Shown here piece after piece: positions 62,576-64,000 of a stretch of DNA of 64,000 nt (position 1 is its first letter; each line of letters opens with the position of its first letter). The position numbers and the translations under genes were made by a program. The notes below the pieces were generated by a model. The model worked only from the letters and a program-made list of their open reading frames with translations, did not search any database and was not told where the DNA came from. This DNA is from CAIXSC01 sp046349855 (GTDB lineage Bacteria > Planctomycetota > Planctomycetia > Pirellulales > Pirellulaceae), in contig JAXMBM010000001.1 in NCBI GenBank assembly GCA_046349855.1, positions 62,001 through 126,000 on the forward strand, in the 5' to 3' direction.

Positions 62576-64000
62576 ATGGCCGAATCGACTTCTCCACCGG
62601 GGCCCATCGACTACGTGCGGCAGACGCACCACGAGTTCCTCGAGGCGTCCGAGGTCGCGTTGTCGAACCCGTCACTTCAGGTGATCCTGGGCAAGCTGGG
62701 CGACACTCTGGGGAAGAAGAACCGCGAGGCCTGGTCGGCGTTTCCCGGTTCGGATGCGGCGCGTGAACGGGCTCGATCGATCAAGGATGCCACGCTGGCC
62801 GACCTGGCCCAGCACCTGGAGACGCTGGAAGCCTCCGTCCAGGCGCGGGGCGGGCAGGTGCACTGGGCGGACGACGGAGAAGCTGCCTGCCGGATCATCT
62901 GCGAGTTGATTCGGGCTCGCGGGGCGACGCGCGTCGTCAAGTCGAAGTCGATGACCAGCGAGGAGATCCACCTCAATTCGGCGCTCGAGGCGGCCGGAAT
63001 CGAGGCGGTTGAAACCGACTTCGGGGAGTACATCATCCAGGTTGCCGGACATCGGCCGTCGCACATCGTGGGACCGGCACTGCACCTGTCGGCCGCACAG
63101 GTCGCCGAGATTCTCAGTCCCGTGGCCGGGGAGCAGTTGCCGGTGGAACGCGAACCGCTGGCGGCCTTTGCCCGCCGGCAGCTCCGCGCCAAGTTCGCGG
63201 CGGCCGAAGTCGGCATCACAGGCGCCAATTTTGCCGTGGCCGAGACCGGCTCGATCGTGATCATTTCCAACGAAGGCAACGCTCGGCTGACCACCGCACT
63301 CCCCAAGGTCCACATCGCGGTGATGGGGATGGAAAAGGTGCTTCCCAAGTGGGAGCACCTGCCGTATTTCCTCAAGGTGCTGGCGCGGGCTGCCACGGGG
63401 CAGAAATTGTCGGTCTATACGTCGATCATCAGTGGCGCGCGGCGGGTCGGGGAGGAGGACGGTCCCGAGGAATTCCACTTGATCATCCTGGATAATGGCC
63501 GCAGTCGCATCCTGGGCGGGCCACTGCGCGAGAGCCTGTTCTGCATCCGGTGCGGCGCGTGTCTCAACGCCTGTCCCATTTACCGTAACGTCGGCGGGCA
63601 CGCCTACGGAGGCGTCTATTCGGGACCGATCGGCGCCGTACTCACTCCGCTTTACGACGGGCTGGCGGCGAACCAGCATCTGCCGCAGGCGTCGAGTTTG
63701 TGCGGAGCGTGCCAGGCCGCCTGTCCGGTAAAGATTCAGATTCCCGAGCTGCTGGTACAGCTCCGCGAGCAACTGCACCACGCGCCGGTACCGCACTCGC
63801 GTCTGGAGCACATGTCGTATCGCCTGTGGGCACGCATGATGCGCAGCCCGCGGATGTTCCGGCTCGCCACCTGGCTTGCTTCCCGCACGCTGGGGCGCTG
63901 GCATCGCACCACGGGCTGGCTGCGGTCGCTCCCCGGCCCGCTCCGCGGCTGGACGCAGAAGCGCGACTTCCCAGCTCCCGCTCCCCAACGCTTTCGCGAC
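62576..64000 (+). CDS. lutB: Lactate utilization protein B (LUD domain / iron-sulfur protein), 5' part
   Basis: The first 475 residues of a protein running off the window. GAGGT lies 9 bp before the ATG. The LUD domain spans about residues 65-310 (TRVVKSKSMTSEEIHLNSAL, GITGANFAVAETGSIVIISN). It is followed by ferredoxin-type cysteine clusters CIRCGACLNACPIY (Cys323, 326, 329, 333) and CGACQAACPV (Cys376, 379, 383), which bind 4Fe-4S. A C-terminal LutB domain begins after about residue 400. With LutA and LutC it oxidises L-lactate to pyruvate; those genes are not in the window. The 6-bp gap to the preceding membrane protein suggests shared transcription. Confidence 0.93.
   Translation, partial: MAESTSPPGPIDYVRQTHHEFLEASEVALSNPSLQVILGKLGDTLGKKNREAWSAFPGSDAARERARSIKDATLADLAQHLETLEASVQARGGQVHWADDGEAACRIICELIRARGATRVVKSKSMTSEEIHLNSALEAAGIEAVETDFGEYIIQVAGHRPSHIVGPALHLSAAQVAEILSPVAGEQLPVEREPLAAFARRQLRAKFAAAEVGITGANFAVAETGSIVIISNEGNARLTTALPKVHIAVMGMEKVLPKWEHLPYFLKVLARAATGQKLSVYTSIISGARRVGEEDGPEEFHLIILDNGRSRILGGPLRESLFCIRCGACLNACPIYRNVGGHAYGGVYSGPIGAVLTPLYDGLAANQHLPQASSLCGACQAACPVKIQIPELLVQLREQLHHAPVPHSRLEHMSYRLWARMMRSPRMFRLATWLASRTLGRWHRTTGWLRSLPGPLRGWTQKRDFPAPAPQRFRD

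Overview
The window is a stretch of a high-GC bacterial chromosome that is almost certainly from a planctomycete (Planctomycetota). The evidence is the gene content. There are four intact DUF1549/DUF1553 (PSCyt2/PSD1) plus DUF1501 gene pairs and a fragment of a fifth DUF1501 gene, proteins with the planctomycete-type N-terminal export motif (LExLxxRxLL), dockerin repeats, a DUF6065 protein, a probable DUF6666 barrel, and Cys/Gly-rich secreted proteins. Long antisense open frames are common, as expected at this GC content, and most were rejected as shadows.

Layout. 1-10984: the 3' end of a dockerin protein, a secreted esterase, a DUF1501 + cytochrome/DUF1549/DUF1553 pair, a glycosidase-like/beta-lactamase-like fusion, and a GH32/43-like propeller. 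11328-15676: an accessory segment ending at the 3' end of a tRNA-Arg. It holds an internally deleted IS3 remnant, a secreted propeller-like protein with a decayed second copy, a small two-gene module ending in an XRE-type protein, and fragments of DUF1501, endonuclease/phosphatase and AAA ATPase genes. 16163-35216: mostly ordinary core and secreted genes: a DUF1549/DUF1501 pair, a double DUF3467 protein, a PQQ propeller, a DUF6666-like barrel, a trans-sulfuration enzyme, an FHA-GAF-PP2C phosphatase, an RsmC-like methyltransferase with an apparent ATC start, a DUF6065/glycosyltransferase-like pair, two hydrolases and a HEAT-repeat protein. 35430-43666: six tightly packed genes forming two tandem copies of [DUF1549/1553 - DUF1501 - WD40]. 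43680-53910: a low-constraint region with fragments of at least five IS elements around a 2128-residue repeat/GEVED/RTX surface protein. 53912-64000: core genes, namely a protein with four repeated short helical motifs, an S41 protease, mscL, a membrane C39-like peptidase, an aminotransferase, carA with a structured intergenic region, two small secreted or membrane proteins, and the start of lutB.

How the genes work together. The DUF1549/1553-DUF1501 pairs are co-oriented and nearly always paired. Their heme-type CxxCH motifs and twin-arginine signals place them outside the cytoplasmic membrane. The tandem six-gene block adds a signal-less WD40 protein to each pair, with 4-bp or zero-base junctions that suggest translational coupling. 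carA and lutB anchor the window in ordinary metabolism. The most interesting unexplained items are the duplicated WD40 cassette, the structured RNA candidate upstream of carA, the glycosidase/beta-lactamase fusion, the ATC-initiated methyltransferase, the repeated SVADILAAAR-motif protein and the XRE two-gene module.
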